Shown: positions 16,976 through 25,558 of the stretch, one piece after another
Position numbering within the stretch: position 1 is the first letter of the stretch
Layout: each line of letters begins with the position of its first letter
NCBI RefSeq assembly: GCF_026410405.1
Contig: NZ_JAPMLN010000015.1
Coordinates: 22,958 to 86,957 of the forward strand
Origin: Marinicella gelatinilytica
GTDB lineage: Bacteria; Pseudomonadota; Gammaproteobacteria; Xanthomonadales; Marinicellaceae
DNA length: 64,000 nucleotides
Reading direction: 5' to 3'
Made by a program: the position numbers and the translations under genes
Notes under the pieces: generated by a model
Databases searched by the model: none
The model's input: only the letters and a program-made list of their open reading frames with translations
Told to the model about the DNA's origin: nothing

Positions 16976-19240
16976 ATGAATCAAAGACATTACATGTCAG
17001 TATTGTTGGCTTTGGTCGCAGGATCAGCAGCTGCAGAAGACGTAACAACCGCGAGTCAAAGCATCAAACTGGATCCGGTGGTTATCATCGGTTCATCAGA
17101 AGACGCCCAGGAAGTGACCGGTTCGGCACATGTTCTGGATGAGACTGATTTTGAAAAATTCAAAAACACCGACATCCAGAAAGTATTACGACAAGTACCC
17201 GGCGTATCCATTCAAGTAGAAGACGGTTACGGCTTAAGACCCAACATCAGTATTCGTGGCGTTGTCACCGAACGCAGTGGTCGAATTACTTTATTAGAAG
17301 ACAATGTCTTAATCTCACCAGCACCCTACTCCGCACCCTCAGCTTATTACTTTCCTACCACCGGCCGTATGAATGGTATTGAAATACTCAAAGGCCCGGC
17401 AGCCATTACCCAAGGCCCTTACACCATTGGTGGTGCCATAAACATGATTTCGACACCCATCCCCAATGATACCGCTGGACGCTTAAGCTTTGAGTACGGC
17501 GAAGACGCCACATGGCGTTTACATGGCCATTATGGAGATTCTTTTGAAAACTTTGGTTATTTGGTTGAGACGCATAATTGGCAATCTGACGGTTTTCAAA
17601 CCATTGATCGCAGTGATACCGATACCGGTTTGGATAAAGACGATTATATGGTTAAACTGCGTTTTAATAACTCACCCCAAGCCGGTGGCATTTACCAACA
17701 ATTTGATTTAAAACTCCAATCAGCCGATGAATCATCCAATCAATCTTACTTGGGTTTAACCGATGATGATTTTAAGGCAAACCCTTATCGACGTTACGGA
17801 TTGACTGAATTAGATAACATTAAAACAGATCACGAGCAAGTGATTGCCCGTTATTCTCTTGAGTTTAATGAAAATCTGGCTTTACGTGCCACTGCTTATA
17901 ACAATGAACATGCCAGAAACTGGTTCAAAACCCAAGGTTTTGACGCAAATGGCAGTGCCAATGCCCAAGATTTCAGTGGCACCGGCTGGGGTTCAATTAT
18001 CAACGCAGTAAACCGTGGCACTGATATCAACGGTTTAACGGCAGCCGACTTGCAGGCTATTTTGGATGGTGCAGATACCGCTGATGGCGCCATCCAAATT
18101 CGTGCCAACAACCGCGAATACCACTCACGCGGCATCCAACTTAATTTGGACTGGGGTACCACCATTGGTGATGCCAACCATCAATTTGAGTTTGGTTTAC
18201 GCTGGCACGAAGATGAAGAAGACCGTTTACAGAGAAATTCAACCTACAGTCAAACTGACGGCCAGTTGTTGTTAAGTGATCTGGGTTTATTGGGCAATGC
18301 GGGTAATCGTATCCAACAAGCCGAAGCCTTGGCTTTACACATATATGACCGCATTGAAATCGGTCAATGGGTGTTTACACCGGGACTGCGTTACGAAAAC
18401 ATCGATCAAAAACGTATTCGCTATGAAACCCGCAGTGACCGCACAGATAATCCAGCTTCCAGAACCGCAGACAGTATTCGTGACATTCGCGAAAATAGTA
18501 CTGAAGTGCTGTTACCAGGCGTTGGTGCTTTGTACAAATTTGGTAACGGATTCTCTCTGGTTGCCGGTATTCACAAGGGCTTTACGGCGCCGACCAACGC
18601 ACCGGGTGTCAGAGAAGAAAAAGCCATTAATTATGAAGCCGGTTTACGTTTCAATAAGGGTTTGTTTCGCGCGGAAATGATTGGTTTCCACAGCAATTAC
18701 GATAACCTCTTGGGTGTCTGTACCGTGTCCAGTGGCTCAAACTGTGAAATTGGCGATGCTTTTAATGGCGATGCTGCCAGCATTACCGGCTTAGAAGCAA
18801 ATATCAACCACCAGTGGGACTTAGCCTCAGGATGGTCGGTACCGGTATTAGCCAGTTACACTTACATTGATGGCACCTTTGACAGTGACATTGCGGATAC
18901 TGACTTCTTCGGCGATGTCAGTAAAGGCGACCCGTTACCCCAAATCCCTGAGAATCAACTTTATGCTGAAATCGGCTTAGTCAATAACAAATGGGCATTC
19001 TATCTATCAGGTAACTACATAGATGAAACTTGCACTCAGGCCTCTTGTGGCGAATTTGAGTCCACTGACAGTGCTTTTTTTGTCGATCTATCAACACGTT
19101 TTCAAGCCACCAATAGGCTGTCTGTGTTCGCCAAAATTGAAAATCTGAATGAAGAAGACGCCATTTTAGGCCGCTTACCCTATGGTGCAAGACCCTATCG
19201 CGGTCGCACCGCAGTGGTGGGCATGCAAATGGACTTTTAA
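16976..19240 (+). CDS. TonB-dependent receptor, FecA-like (ferric iron uptake)
   Basis: A 754-residue outer-membrane receptor. A signal peptide (residues 1-20, ending SAAA) precedes a plug domain (about 45-165) with VLRQVPGVSIQ and IEILKGPAAITQGPYTIGGAIN. The remaining residues form the beta barrel and end in Phe, as outer-membrane proteins do. The pattern is that of the Fe(III) dicitrate-like receptors. The context supports iron: a Fur-box-like site upstream, and a convergent FbpABC transporter directly downstream. The exact ligand (citrate, siderophore or other) cannot be told. No N-terminal FecR-signalling extension is present. Confidence 0.9.
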   Translation: MNQRHYMSVLLALVAGSAAAEDVTTASQSIKLDPVVIIGSSEDAQEVTGSAHVLDETDFEKFKNTDIQKVLRQVPGVSIQVEDGYGLRPNISIRGVVTERSGRITLLEDNVLISPAPYSAPSAYYFPTTGRMNGIEILKGPAAITQGPYTIGGAINMISTPIPNDTAGRLSFEYGEDATWRLHGHYGDSFENFGYLVETHNWQSDGFQTIDRSDTDTGLDKDDYMVKLRFNNSPQAGGIYQQFDLKLQSADESSNQSYLGLTDDDFKANPYRRYGLTELDNIKTDHEQVIARYSLEFNENLALRATAYNNEHARNWFKTQGFDANGSANAQDFSGTGWGSIINAVNRGTDINGLTAADLQAILDGADTADGAIQIRANNREYHSRGIQLNLDWGTTIGDANHQFEFGLRWHEDEEDRLQRNSTYSQTDGQLLLSDLGLLGNAGNRIQQAEALALHIYDRIEIGQWVFTPGLRYENIDQKRIRYETRSDRTDNPASRTADSIRDIRENSTEVLLPGVGALYKFGNGFSLVAGIHKGFTAPTNAPGVREEKAINYEAGLRFNKGLFRAEMIGFHSNYDNLLGVCTVSSGSNCEIGDAFNGDAASITGLEANINHQWDLASGWSVPVLASYTYIDGTFDSDIADTDFFGDVSKGDPLPQIPENQLYAEIGLVNNKWAFYLSGNYIDETCTQASCGEFESTDSAFFVDLSTRFQATNRLSVFAKIENLNEEDAILGRLPYGARPYRGRTAVVGMQMDF

Positions 19241-19253
19241 TCTGAATTTTGAT

Positions 19254-19286
19254 AATAAACAGCCATGTTTATCATGGCTGTTTATT
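19254..19286. terminator. bidirectional hairpin between the TonB receptor and fbpC
   Basis: A 14-bp perfect stem (19254-19267 with 19273-19286) has a 5-base loop. Flanking A/T tracts are short, but it sits between two convergent genes and can serve both strands. Confidence 0.75.
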
Positions 19287-19328
19287 CATCGTGATGGCGC
19301 AAACATAATCTCAACGGACGAGAATTGA

Positions 19329-20378
19329 TTACTCTGTAATCAAAAAGCCGTTGTATTGATTATTGTTGAATGGTTCAATGCATATTGACTGTTGTGATTT
19401 GATGGCAAACTCATTGCGAAATTTAATGCGATTGCCATCCTCAAGTAAGGCTGTAATCAGGTAAAAACCACCTTGGTAAACACAGGCAGACACCACTGCG
19501 TTGCTGGTTTGCTTTGGGTTGATGAACAATTGGTTTTTATTCACTGCCACTTGTACTTGTTGCTGAGGTGCAAACTTATTTTTGTTGGATAAATCGAAAG
19601 ATCCAATGGCGGTGTTTAAGCGACCATCTGCGGAGATGCGGCCGCTGACTAAATTGGCGTGATTTAAAAAGCGCACCACATCGGGATGTGCGGGCTTTTG
19701 ATACAGATTTGTCGGGGTGTCCCATTGCAATAATTGACCGGATAACATCACACCCATCTGATCAGCCACAGCAAAAGCCTCCTCTAAACTGTGAGTTACC
19801 CACAACGCCGTTGAATGATCAGCACGCAACATTTGTTTCACTTCATGCACCAGTTCACTTTGCAAACCGGTTTCAACGCTTGAAAAAGGCTCATCCAATA
19901 AAATTAATTGCGGTTTAGGCGCCATCGCCCGAGCCAAGGCCACCCGCTGTCGTTGGCCACCGGATAGTTGATGCGGATAGCGGTGTTTAAATTCACTCAA
20001 ACGACATAATTCCAAGACATCATCCACACGTTGATTTTGTTGTTGCTGGCTTTGGTTCTGTAAACCGAAAGAAATGTTTTTAGCCACGCTTAGGTGCGGA
20101 AACAAGGCCAGATCCTGAAACAGCATGCCCACATTACGCTGCTGGGGCGGCGTCATCTGCTGAGCACTGGCCACACAATGGTTGTTAATTTCTATACATC
20201 CTGAATCAGGCTGTTCAAAACCGGCAATAAGACGCAATAAGGTGCTTTTGCCGCAGCCGCTGGGTCCCAGCAAACACGCAATCTCACCTTGATTAACGGT
20301 TAACGACACATCACTCACAACCTGTCGATAATCGTAAGAAAAGGCAATGGATTGCAGTTTTAGTGTTTGATTAATCAT
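19329..20378 (-). CDS. fbpC: ferric iron ABC transporter ATP-binding protein
   Basis: A 349-residue ATPase of the CysA/FbpC type. Walker A GPSGCGKST is at residues 38-46, the signature LSGGQRQR at 138-145, Walker B LILLDEPFSS at 158-167, and the H-loop in WVTHSLEEA. A C-terminal TOBE-like domain follows from about residue 245. It powers import by the two-domain permease encoded 5 bases upstream. Last gene of the fbpA-fbpB-fbpC operon, and convergent with the TonB receptor. Confidence 0.88.
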   Translation of the reverse strand: MINQTLKLQSIAFSYDYRQVVSDVSLTVNQGEIACLLGPSGCGKSTLLRLIAGFEQPDSGCIEINNHCVASAQQMTPPQQRNVGMLFQDLALFPHLSVAKNISFGLQNQSQQQQNQRVDDVLELCRLSEFKHRYPHQLSGGQRQRVALARAMAPKPQLILLDEPFSSVETGLQSELVHEVKQMLRADHSTALWVTHSLEEAFAVADQMGVMLSGQLLQWDTPTNLYQKPAHPDVVRFLNHANLVSGRISADGRLNTAIGSFDLSNKNKFAPQQQVQVAVNKNQLFINPKQTSNAVVSACVYQGGFYLITALLEDGNRIKFRNEFAIKSQQSICIEPFNNNQYNGFLITE

Positions 20379-20383
20379 AACTA

Positions 20384-22006
20384 TTAATTATTGATGCGTT
20401 TATTTAACCACAACACCGGCAACAATCCGACCACTACAATACAAAGTGCCGGTAAGGCAGCATCTGCCAGGCGTTCATCCGATGCCAGTTCATAGGCTTT
20501 CACGGCCAAGGTATTAAAATTAAATGGCCGCAACACCAAGGTGGCGGGTAATTCTTTCAGTAAATCCACAAACACCAGCAACAGTGCCGTCAAAAGTCCG
20601 CTTTTTAACAGCGGCAAATGGATTTGTTTAAAAGTAACGAGATTGCTTTTACCTGTTAATAAGCTGGCTTCATCAAGATGAGGTTTAATACCTTGATAAG
20701 CGGCATCAATGGGTTGCATGCCAACCGCCAGAAAACGAATTAAATAAGCAACCATCAAAGCCATGAAGCCGCCGCTAAAAATTAACACAGGTACGCTGTT
20801 TGACCAGCCGGACGAAAGCCAGCGGAAACCGACATCTAACCAGCCAAACGCAATGGTAACTCCCACCGCAATCACGAGCCCAGGTACCGCGTAACCGAGT
20901 CCCAATGCCGTTATCAGACGTTTAATGCCAGCTTTTTTAGCATTTCTTTTTATATACATTAAAGTGACTGCCACCAAGACAATCAAAATGGCGGTTGCAG
21001 CGGCTAACAAAATACCATTAGCAGTTAGTTCAATAAACTCACCCAACCATTGGCTGAAGTTTGACTGACTAACCATAAAAATCAATAACAAGACCGGCAG
21101 AATAAAACCTAACAGCACCACTAAACCACACCAAAAGGAGGCCATCCACTTGGCAATTCCCGATAACTGAATCGGACGCGTGTTGACTTGACCGCCGTGA
21201 ACCACATCATAGCGTGCGGATCCACGCAGGTTCTTTTCCAATACCATGATAACAACCACAAATAACAGCAAAATACCGGCAATTTGTGCTGCACCACCCA
21301 ATGAACCCATACCGAACCACGCTTTTAAAATACCCGTGGTTAAGGTATTAACGCCAAAATAATCAACAGTGCCGTAATCAGCTAAGGTTTCCATCAAAAC
21401 CAACGCCACACCACCAAACACAGCAGGCCGTGCCAAAGGTAAAGCAATTTGTGAAAAATAAGACCAGGTACTGCCGCCTGATAACTGATGAGCTTCCAGC
21501 AATTGCTTGGATTGTTGATTAAAAGCCGCGCGGCTCATTAAGTATACGTAGGGATATAAAACCACCGTCAGCACCATGATGGCACCACCCAATGAGCGGA
21601 TATTGGGAAATAAATAGTCACCGTAAGACCAGCCCGTCACACCTCTCAAAGCGATTTGTAAAGGACCGGAAACATCCAAAAACCAAGTGTATGCATAAGC
21701 CACAATATAAGCCGGCATAGCCATGGGTAATATTAACAACCAGGTAAAATGACGACGTCCGGGAAAATCATGCACTGCCACCAACCAAGCACAACTAACA
21801 CCCAGCAGTAAAGCACCCAAACCAACGCCGATAACCATCAACACTGAATGCAACAAATAGCTGCGCAAAACCGTGGTCACCAAATGCCGCCAAAGATCAG
21901 CCTCCGGTGTCAGCAGTTGCAGCAATAATGCCAAAAACGGTAAACAGAATAAAGCGGCAATCAGCCACACAACGACATGCGTTGGATTAGATTTAACAAC
22001 CCCCAT
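20384..22006 (-). CDS. fbpB: ferric iron ABC transporter permease, fused two-domain
   Basis: A 540-residue inner-membrane protein with about twelve hydrophobic segments in two homologous halves, the arrangement of FbpB/SfuB. Each half carries an EAA-like loop that contacts the ATPase: QQSKQLLEAHQLSGGS in the first half and HLDEASLLTGKS in the second. It lies 21 bases after fbpA and 5 bases before fbpC, so the three are one operon moving ferric iron across the inner membrane. Confidence 0.88.
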   Translation of the reverse strand: MGVVKSNPTHVVVWLIAALFCLPFLALLLQLLTPEADLWRHLVTTVLRSYLLHSVLMVIGVGLGALLLGVSCAWLVAVHDFPGRRHFTWLLILPMAMPAYIVAYAYTWFLDVSGPLQIALRGVTGWSYGDYLFPNIRSLGGAIMVLTVVLYPYVYLMSRAAFNQQSKQLLEAHQLSGGSTWSYFSQIALPLARPAVFGGVALVLMETLADYGTVDYFGVNTLTTGILKAWFGMGSLGGAAQIAGILLLFVVVIMVLEKNLRGSARYDVVHGGQVNTRPIQLSGIAKWMASFWCGLVVLLGFILPVLLLIFMVSQSNFSQWLGEFIELTANGILLAAATAILIVLVAVTLMYIKRNAKKAGIKRLITALGLGYAVPGLVIAVGVTIAFGWLDVGFRWLSSGWSNSVPVLIFSGGFMALMVAYLIRFLAVGMQPIDAAYQGIKPHLDEASLLTGKSNLVTFKQIHLPLLKSGLLTALLLVFVDLLKELPATLVLRPFNFNTLAVKAYELASDERLADAALPALCIVVVGLLPVLWLNKRINN

Positions 22007-22027
22007 GTCGGTGCTGATTTATTGTTC

Positions 22028-23074
22028 CTAGGGCCATTCAACACGATCCATAATTTTGACGGCTTCTGGTCCTAATTTTCCCAGTTCAGCCAAATTAATG
22101 GCATCTTTCTTAAATTGTCCCCAACCGGCCAAGGTGGGATGAACCACAGTGTTGTCCCTGATGGGGTATTCACCATTGACATTGGCATACCAACTTTGAG
22201 ACTCTTCATTCAGTAGAAACTCCATCAGCTGAACTGCATTATCCGGATTTTTCGCAGATTGGGTCAAAGCAATACCGGAAATATTGACGTGAGTGCCTCG
22301 GCCTTGTTGATTTGGCCAAAATACCTGAACTTGTTCCGCGGCTTTTACTTCTGCGTCATTTTCGGAGGACAACATCCCAAAGAGGTAATAGGTGTTTGCC
22401 ACGGCCACATCACAAACACCGGCCGCCAATGCTTTAATTTGATCTCGATCACCACCCACCGGTTTTCGAGCAAAATTCTTAACCAATCCAGCTGCCCACT
22501 GCTCAACCGCATCCACACCATCAGAAGCCACCATTGAGGCCACTAAGGATTGGTTATAAATATTACTGGAAGATCGGATACACACCCGCCCTCGCCACGT
22601 CTCATCTGCCAAATCCGCATAGGTTGATAAATCAGCCGGATTAACCCGATCCTTGGCATACATGATAGGTCGGGCTCGCAATGACAAACCGAACCAATGT
22701 CCTTCAGGGTCTCGGTAGGCAGCAGGAATTAAAGTCTGCAACTGTTCACTGTCAACTGCCTGAGTCAATTGTAATGACTTGGCCCGATGTAAACGCCCGG
22801 CATCTACCGTAATCAAGACATCAGCAGGTGAAGCCACACCCTCCGCTTTTAAACGCTCAATTAGGGCATCGGCATTACCGGTAACTAAATTAACTTTAAT
22901 ACCTGTTTCAGTCTGAAAACGATCCAAGGCCGGTTTAATTAAGGCCTCTTTTCGCGCTGAATAGACATTCACTTCATGGCTGTTTTGTTGCTCACAACCG
23001 GACAACAAAAGCGACAATACCAGACTAAGCAATAGCAGAGAAACTAAGCGAGATTTATGCATAATATGGACCAT
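22028..23074 (-). CDS. fbpA: ferric iron ABC transporter substrate-binding lipoprotein
   Basis: A periplasmic iron-binding protein of the FbpA/FutA/IdiA family, about 348 residues. The signal peptide ends with a lipobox LLSGC, so the protein is probably a membrane-anchored lipoprotein. The mature start VNVYSARKEALIKPAL is typical of the family. The paired Tyr that hold Fe(III) are plausibly those of VANTYYLFG. Start choice is open: ATG at 23074 or 23062, and neither has a clear ribosome site. A Fur-box-like sequence lies 24 bases upstream. Confidence 0.88.
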   Translation of the reverse strand: MVHIMHKSRLVSLLLLSLVLSLLLSGCEQQNSHEVNVYSARKEALIKPALDRFQTETGIKVNLVTGNADALIERLKAEGVASPADVLITVDAGRLHRAKSLQLTQAVDSEQLQTLIPAAYRDPEGHWFGLSLRARPIMYAKDRVNPADLSTYADLADETWRGRVCIRSSSNIYNQSLVASMVASDGVDAVEQWAAGLVKNFARKPVGGDRDQIKALAAGVCDVAVANTYYLFGMLSSENDAEVKAAEQVQVFWPNQQGRGTHVNISGIALTQSAKNPDNAVQLMEFLLNEESQSWYANVNGEYPIRDNTVVHPTLAGWGQFKKDAINLAELGKLGPEAVKIMDRVEWP

Positions 23075-23097
23075 TAAAAAGAATGCGCTATTTTAGT

Positions 23098-23116
23098 GAT
23101 AATGATTATTGTTTGC
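23098..23116 (-). promoter_or_regulatory. Fur-box-like site before the fbpABC operon
   Basis: By my alignment the 19-bp stretch (plus-strand GATAATGATTATTGTTTGC) agrees with the Fur consensus at about 14 of 19 positions, with the first nine bases perfect. It lies 24 bases upstream of the fbpA ATG on the minus strand. Confidence 0.6.
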
Positions 23117-23237
23117 AACGAATTGAGTATAATTTAACACTAACTAACGGTATTTTACTGCTTTTTACCCGATAATAGATATAACAGCCCCATACATTAA
23201 TCATCAAAACATATACGAAATCACTCGATTAAATCTA

Positions 23238-23707
23238 TTATGGCTGATAAGCCAGTGAAATGCTTGTTGCATTGTAATAGAGCCAGCCACTGGTTTGTGA
23301 TGATGCTGACCAACCCATTCCTAAGTCGTTTATCTCCAGGCTTAAACGGCTACCATTATTTGTGATGTGCCGACCTTTCGAAGTTTCTGCAACAACTTCA
23401 TACTTTTCATAAAGCACATCTTGACCCATATTTTAGGCTGTGTGAGTGAATGCCAAAAGTAATTAACTTTCCCCATATTTTGTGCGGTTAACAGTAATTC
23501 ATATTTCTCACCTGAGCCTAAGTGCTCCACCCTTAACGGTCTATCATAGGCCACATGAAATTTTTGATAATCTCTGGAGACTTCGCTTTGTGTCGATATA
23601 GATTTATACAATTGTTGTTGCTGGTGGTTTTGTCGTGCGATGAAAATCACAAACCCAAACATGATACCAAACAGAAAAATAAGTGCGTATTTAGGGTATC
23701 TTTTCAT
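23238..23707 (-). pseudogene. small membrane-anchored protein, split by a frameshift
   Basis: Two overlapping minus-strand frames make one protein. The first (from ATG 23707) has an N-terminal membrane helix (about residues 7-24) and runs to VNYFWHSLTQPK. The sense then passes into a second frame (MGQDVLYEKYEVVAE...) that ends at 23238. The switch falls at an A4 run on the coding strand (23434-23431). Adding one A restores a single reading frame of 156 residues (471 bases). After the slip the first frame reads a low-quality tail (VKMCFMKSMKLL...). Either a recent inactivating deletion, a phase-variable tract or a sequencing error. Family not recognised. Confidence 0.65.
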
Positions 23708-23880
23708 CGTTGTTAAGATATTTTTTTGAATTATCGTTTAATTTAGCAAATTAGACGGCTAAGCTTTAAATTGAGCAAATCATATTTGAATCACTCTTTA
23801 ATTATAACTGTCAAATTAACTTTGACCTTCTTTTCACAGGTTTACACGGTACAATAAGCAAAAATATATAAAACACCATT

Positions 23881-24639
23881 ATGATCTATAAACGATTTAT
23901 TCCAACTTTAACTTTGCTTTTAATGACAAGCGCCCTATTGGCTCAAGACGATATACCCGATGACCACCGTTTGCGGGTGGGTGTCGCTGCGGTCAGTAGT
24001 AACAGTATATATCTTAATGGTGAGCGACAAAATGTTGTTTTCCCGGCTTTCGATTATGAGTATAAGAATTTCTACTTTCAGGCGGGTGACGCCGGCTATA
24101 AAATTTTGGATCAAAAAATATGGCAGTTAGATGTCGGCTTAAGTATCGATTTTTCTGGGGATGTGGATCGTGGTGATTCACCATTATTTACTCATTTACC
24201 GGACTTACATTATCCACTTTATTCCTTTGTCACTTTTGGCGCTTTAACCGATTACGGCTTATTTGATGTGCGTTATGATCATGAAATTAATAATAAGCAT
24301 AATGGCCATATAATTTCTGCTAATTACACCGCTTACTTCAAACTTAAGGACTGGAAATTTTACCCAAAACTCAGTCAACGGCGTTACAGTGGCGAATTTG
24401 TTAATTATTTTTATGGTGTAGATACCGAGTTTGCCAACGATGAGTTACCGGCATACCGCGGCCAAAAAAGCGATGTTACTGAGTTGTCTTTGACTATTTT
24501 AAAGAATATTACGCCGCAATGGTATTGGGTTAGCAGTGTTCGTAATCAGTGGTTTAACGATGAAATCACCAACAGCCCGTTGGTCGATGATGACCAACGG
24601 CTGTCACTTTTTATCGGTGTACTGTACGAGATATTTTAA
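23881..24639 (+). CDS. MipA/OmpV family outer-membrane protein
   Basis: A 252-residue protein with a signal peptide (residues 1-21, ending LLAQ) and a beta-barrel body. It starts with the MipA/OmpV-like pattern RLRVGVAAVSSNSIYLNGE, and the last residue is Phe. Such proteins sit in the outer membrane; MipA is a scaffold for murein enzymes, but most members have no known function. The stop overlaps that of the convergent glutathione peroxidase gene by 4 bases. Confidence 0.8.
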   Translation: MIYKRFIPTLTLLLMTSALLAQDDIPDDHRLRVGVAAVSSNSIYLNGERQNVVFPAFDYEYKNFYFQAGDAGYKILDQKIWQLDVGLSIDFSGDVDRGDSPLFTHLPDLHYPLYSFVTFGALTDYGLFDVRYDHEINNKHNGHIISANYTAYFKLKDWKFYPKLSQRRYSGEFVNYFYGVDTEFANDELPAYRGQKSDVTELSLTILKNITPQWYWVSSVRNQWFNDEITNSPLVDDDQRLSLFIGVLYEIF

Positions 24640-25118
24640 GCATTTAAAGCTTGTTCAATATCACGCGTTAGTTTTTCAGGTTTAGTGGTCGGCGCATAGC
24701 GTTTGAGCGGTTTACCATCTTTACCGATTAAGAACTTGGTGAAATTCCACTTCACTTTATCACCCAAAGTACCAGACAGTTCATCTTTTAGATATGTAAA
24801 TAAAGGATGGGCATCATCGCCATTAACATCGATTTTATTAAACATCGGAAATTCAACGCCATAATTCACTTCGCAGAATGAATTAATGTCCTCGGCATCA
24901 CCGGGCTCCTGACCACCAAACTGGTTACAAGGAAAGCCTAACACCGTAAAACCACGGTTTTTATAACTTTCATACAATTCTTGCAAACCTTTATATTGTG
25001 GCGTAAAACCACATTTACTGGCAGTATTCACCACCAACACCACTTGACCTTTATAATCAGCCAAACTGCGCATATCACCATTTAAAGTCTCAGCACTAAA
25101 TTCATAAAAATCACTCAT
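24636..25118 (-). CDS. glutathione peroxidase family protein (Cys type)
   Basis: A 160-residue thiol peroxidase that reduces hydroperoxides with glutathione or thioredoxin. The peroxidatic Cys36 lies in NTASKCGFTPQ. The partner Gln is in PCNQFGGQEPG and the Trp-Asn pair in KWNFTKFL. It is a cytosolic protein with no signal peptide, BtuE-like. Single gene, convergent with the OmpV-like gene. Confidence 0.93.
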   Translation of the reverse strand: MSDFYEFSAETLNGDMRSLADYKGQVVLVVNTASKCGFTPQYKGLQELYESYKNRGFTVLGFPCNQFGGQEPGDAEDINSFCEVNYGVEFPMFNKIDVNGDDAHPLFTYLKDELSGTLGDKVKWNFTKFLIGKDGKPLKRYAPTTKPEKLTRDIEQALNA

Positions 25119-25494
25119 AATTAACCCACCTTTAAAAAAATTTCAAAATCTACTAATCCGCCAGCCTATTTGCTCACCTGAACAAATTATAAGGTTGCGT
25201 TTCAATCGATGACGTATTCGCAGCGGCCGCTCTAGTCACTTCCGCATCAATTAGTATGGATACAGGGAATGCAGATATTATCTGACCTCCAAGAGTAGGC
25301 CCTTAAGGCAACGGCAAACAGCCGCTTTGCCATGCGAAGCAACCCTAAGGGCTGATGACATGGCTGTCATTAAGTACAACAATAACTGCCTGCTCACGCC
25401 TATAGACCTACATTCTATAGGCCACTTTTCACACTCATACCATTTGTCATCAAAAGTGAATTACGTCCCAAGAACATTTCTTATTTGGGGACAA
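25119..25494. other. intergenic region with two adjacent hairpins
   Basis: No supported gene lies here. The right part holds a structured stretch: an outer stem GCCCTTAAGG (25299-25308) with CCCTAAGGGC (25343-25352; nine of ten pairs) encloses an inner GGCAAA/TTTGCC hairpin. A second hairpin (ATGACA/TGTCAT, 25355-25370, loop TGGC) follows. A 75-codon frame at 25327-25554 runs through both hairpins and into the terminator, so I do not accept it as a gene. The structured part could be a small RNA or a remnant of a dispersed repeat. Confidence 0.4.
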
Positions 25495-25530
25495 AAAAGC
25501 CGAAAAGCAAGTCAATGCTTTTCGGCTTTT
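25495..25530. terminator. strong bidirectional terminator after the giant surface protein gene
   Basis: A 15-bp perfect stem (25495-25509 with 25516-25530) has a 6-base loop, an A-rich left flank and a T-rich right end. It lies 29 bases beyond the minus-strand stop of the 9.4-kb gene. Confidence 0.9.
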
Positions 25531-25558
25531 AAGTTTTTACCGCTGTTCAGTTAAGCGT

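Noticed and set aside
25221..25237. GCGGCCGCTCTAG resembling a cloning-vector polylinker
   Set aside because: Only 13 bases agree with a common polylinker and the flanks do not; chance or a natural rare-cutter site is enough.
25327..25554. 75-codon plus-strand frame
   Set aside because: It runs over two hairpins and the terminator; no ribosome site and no recognised family.
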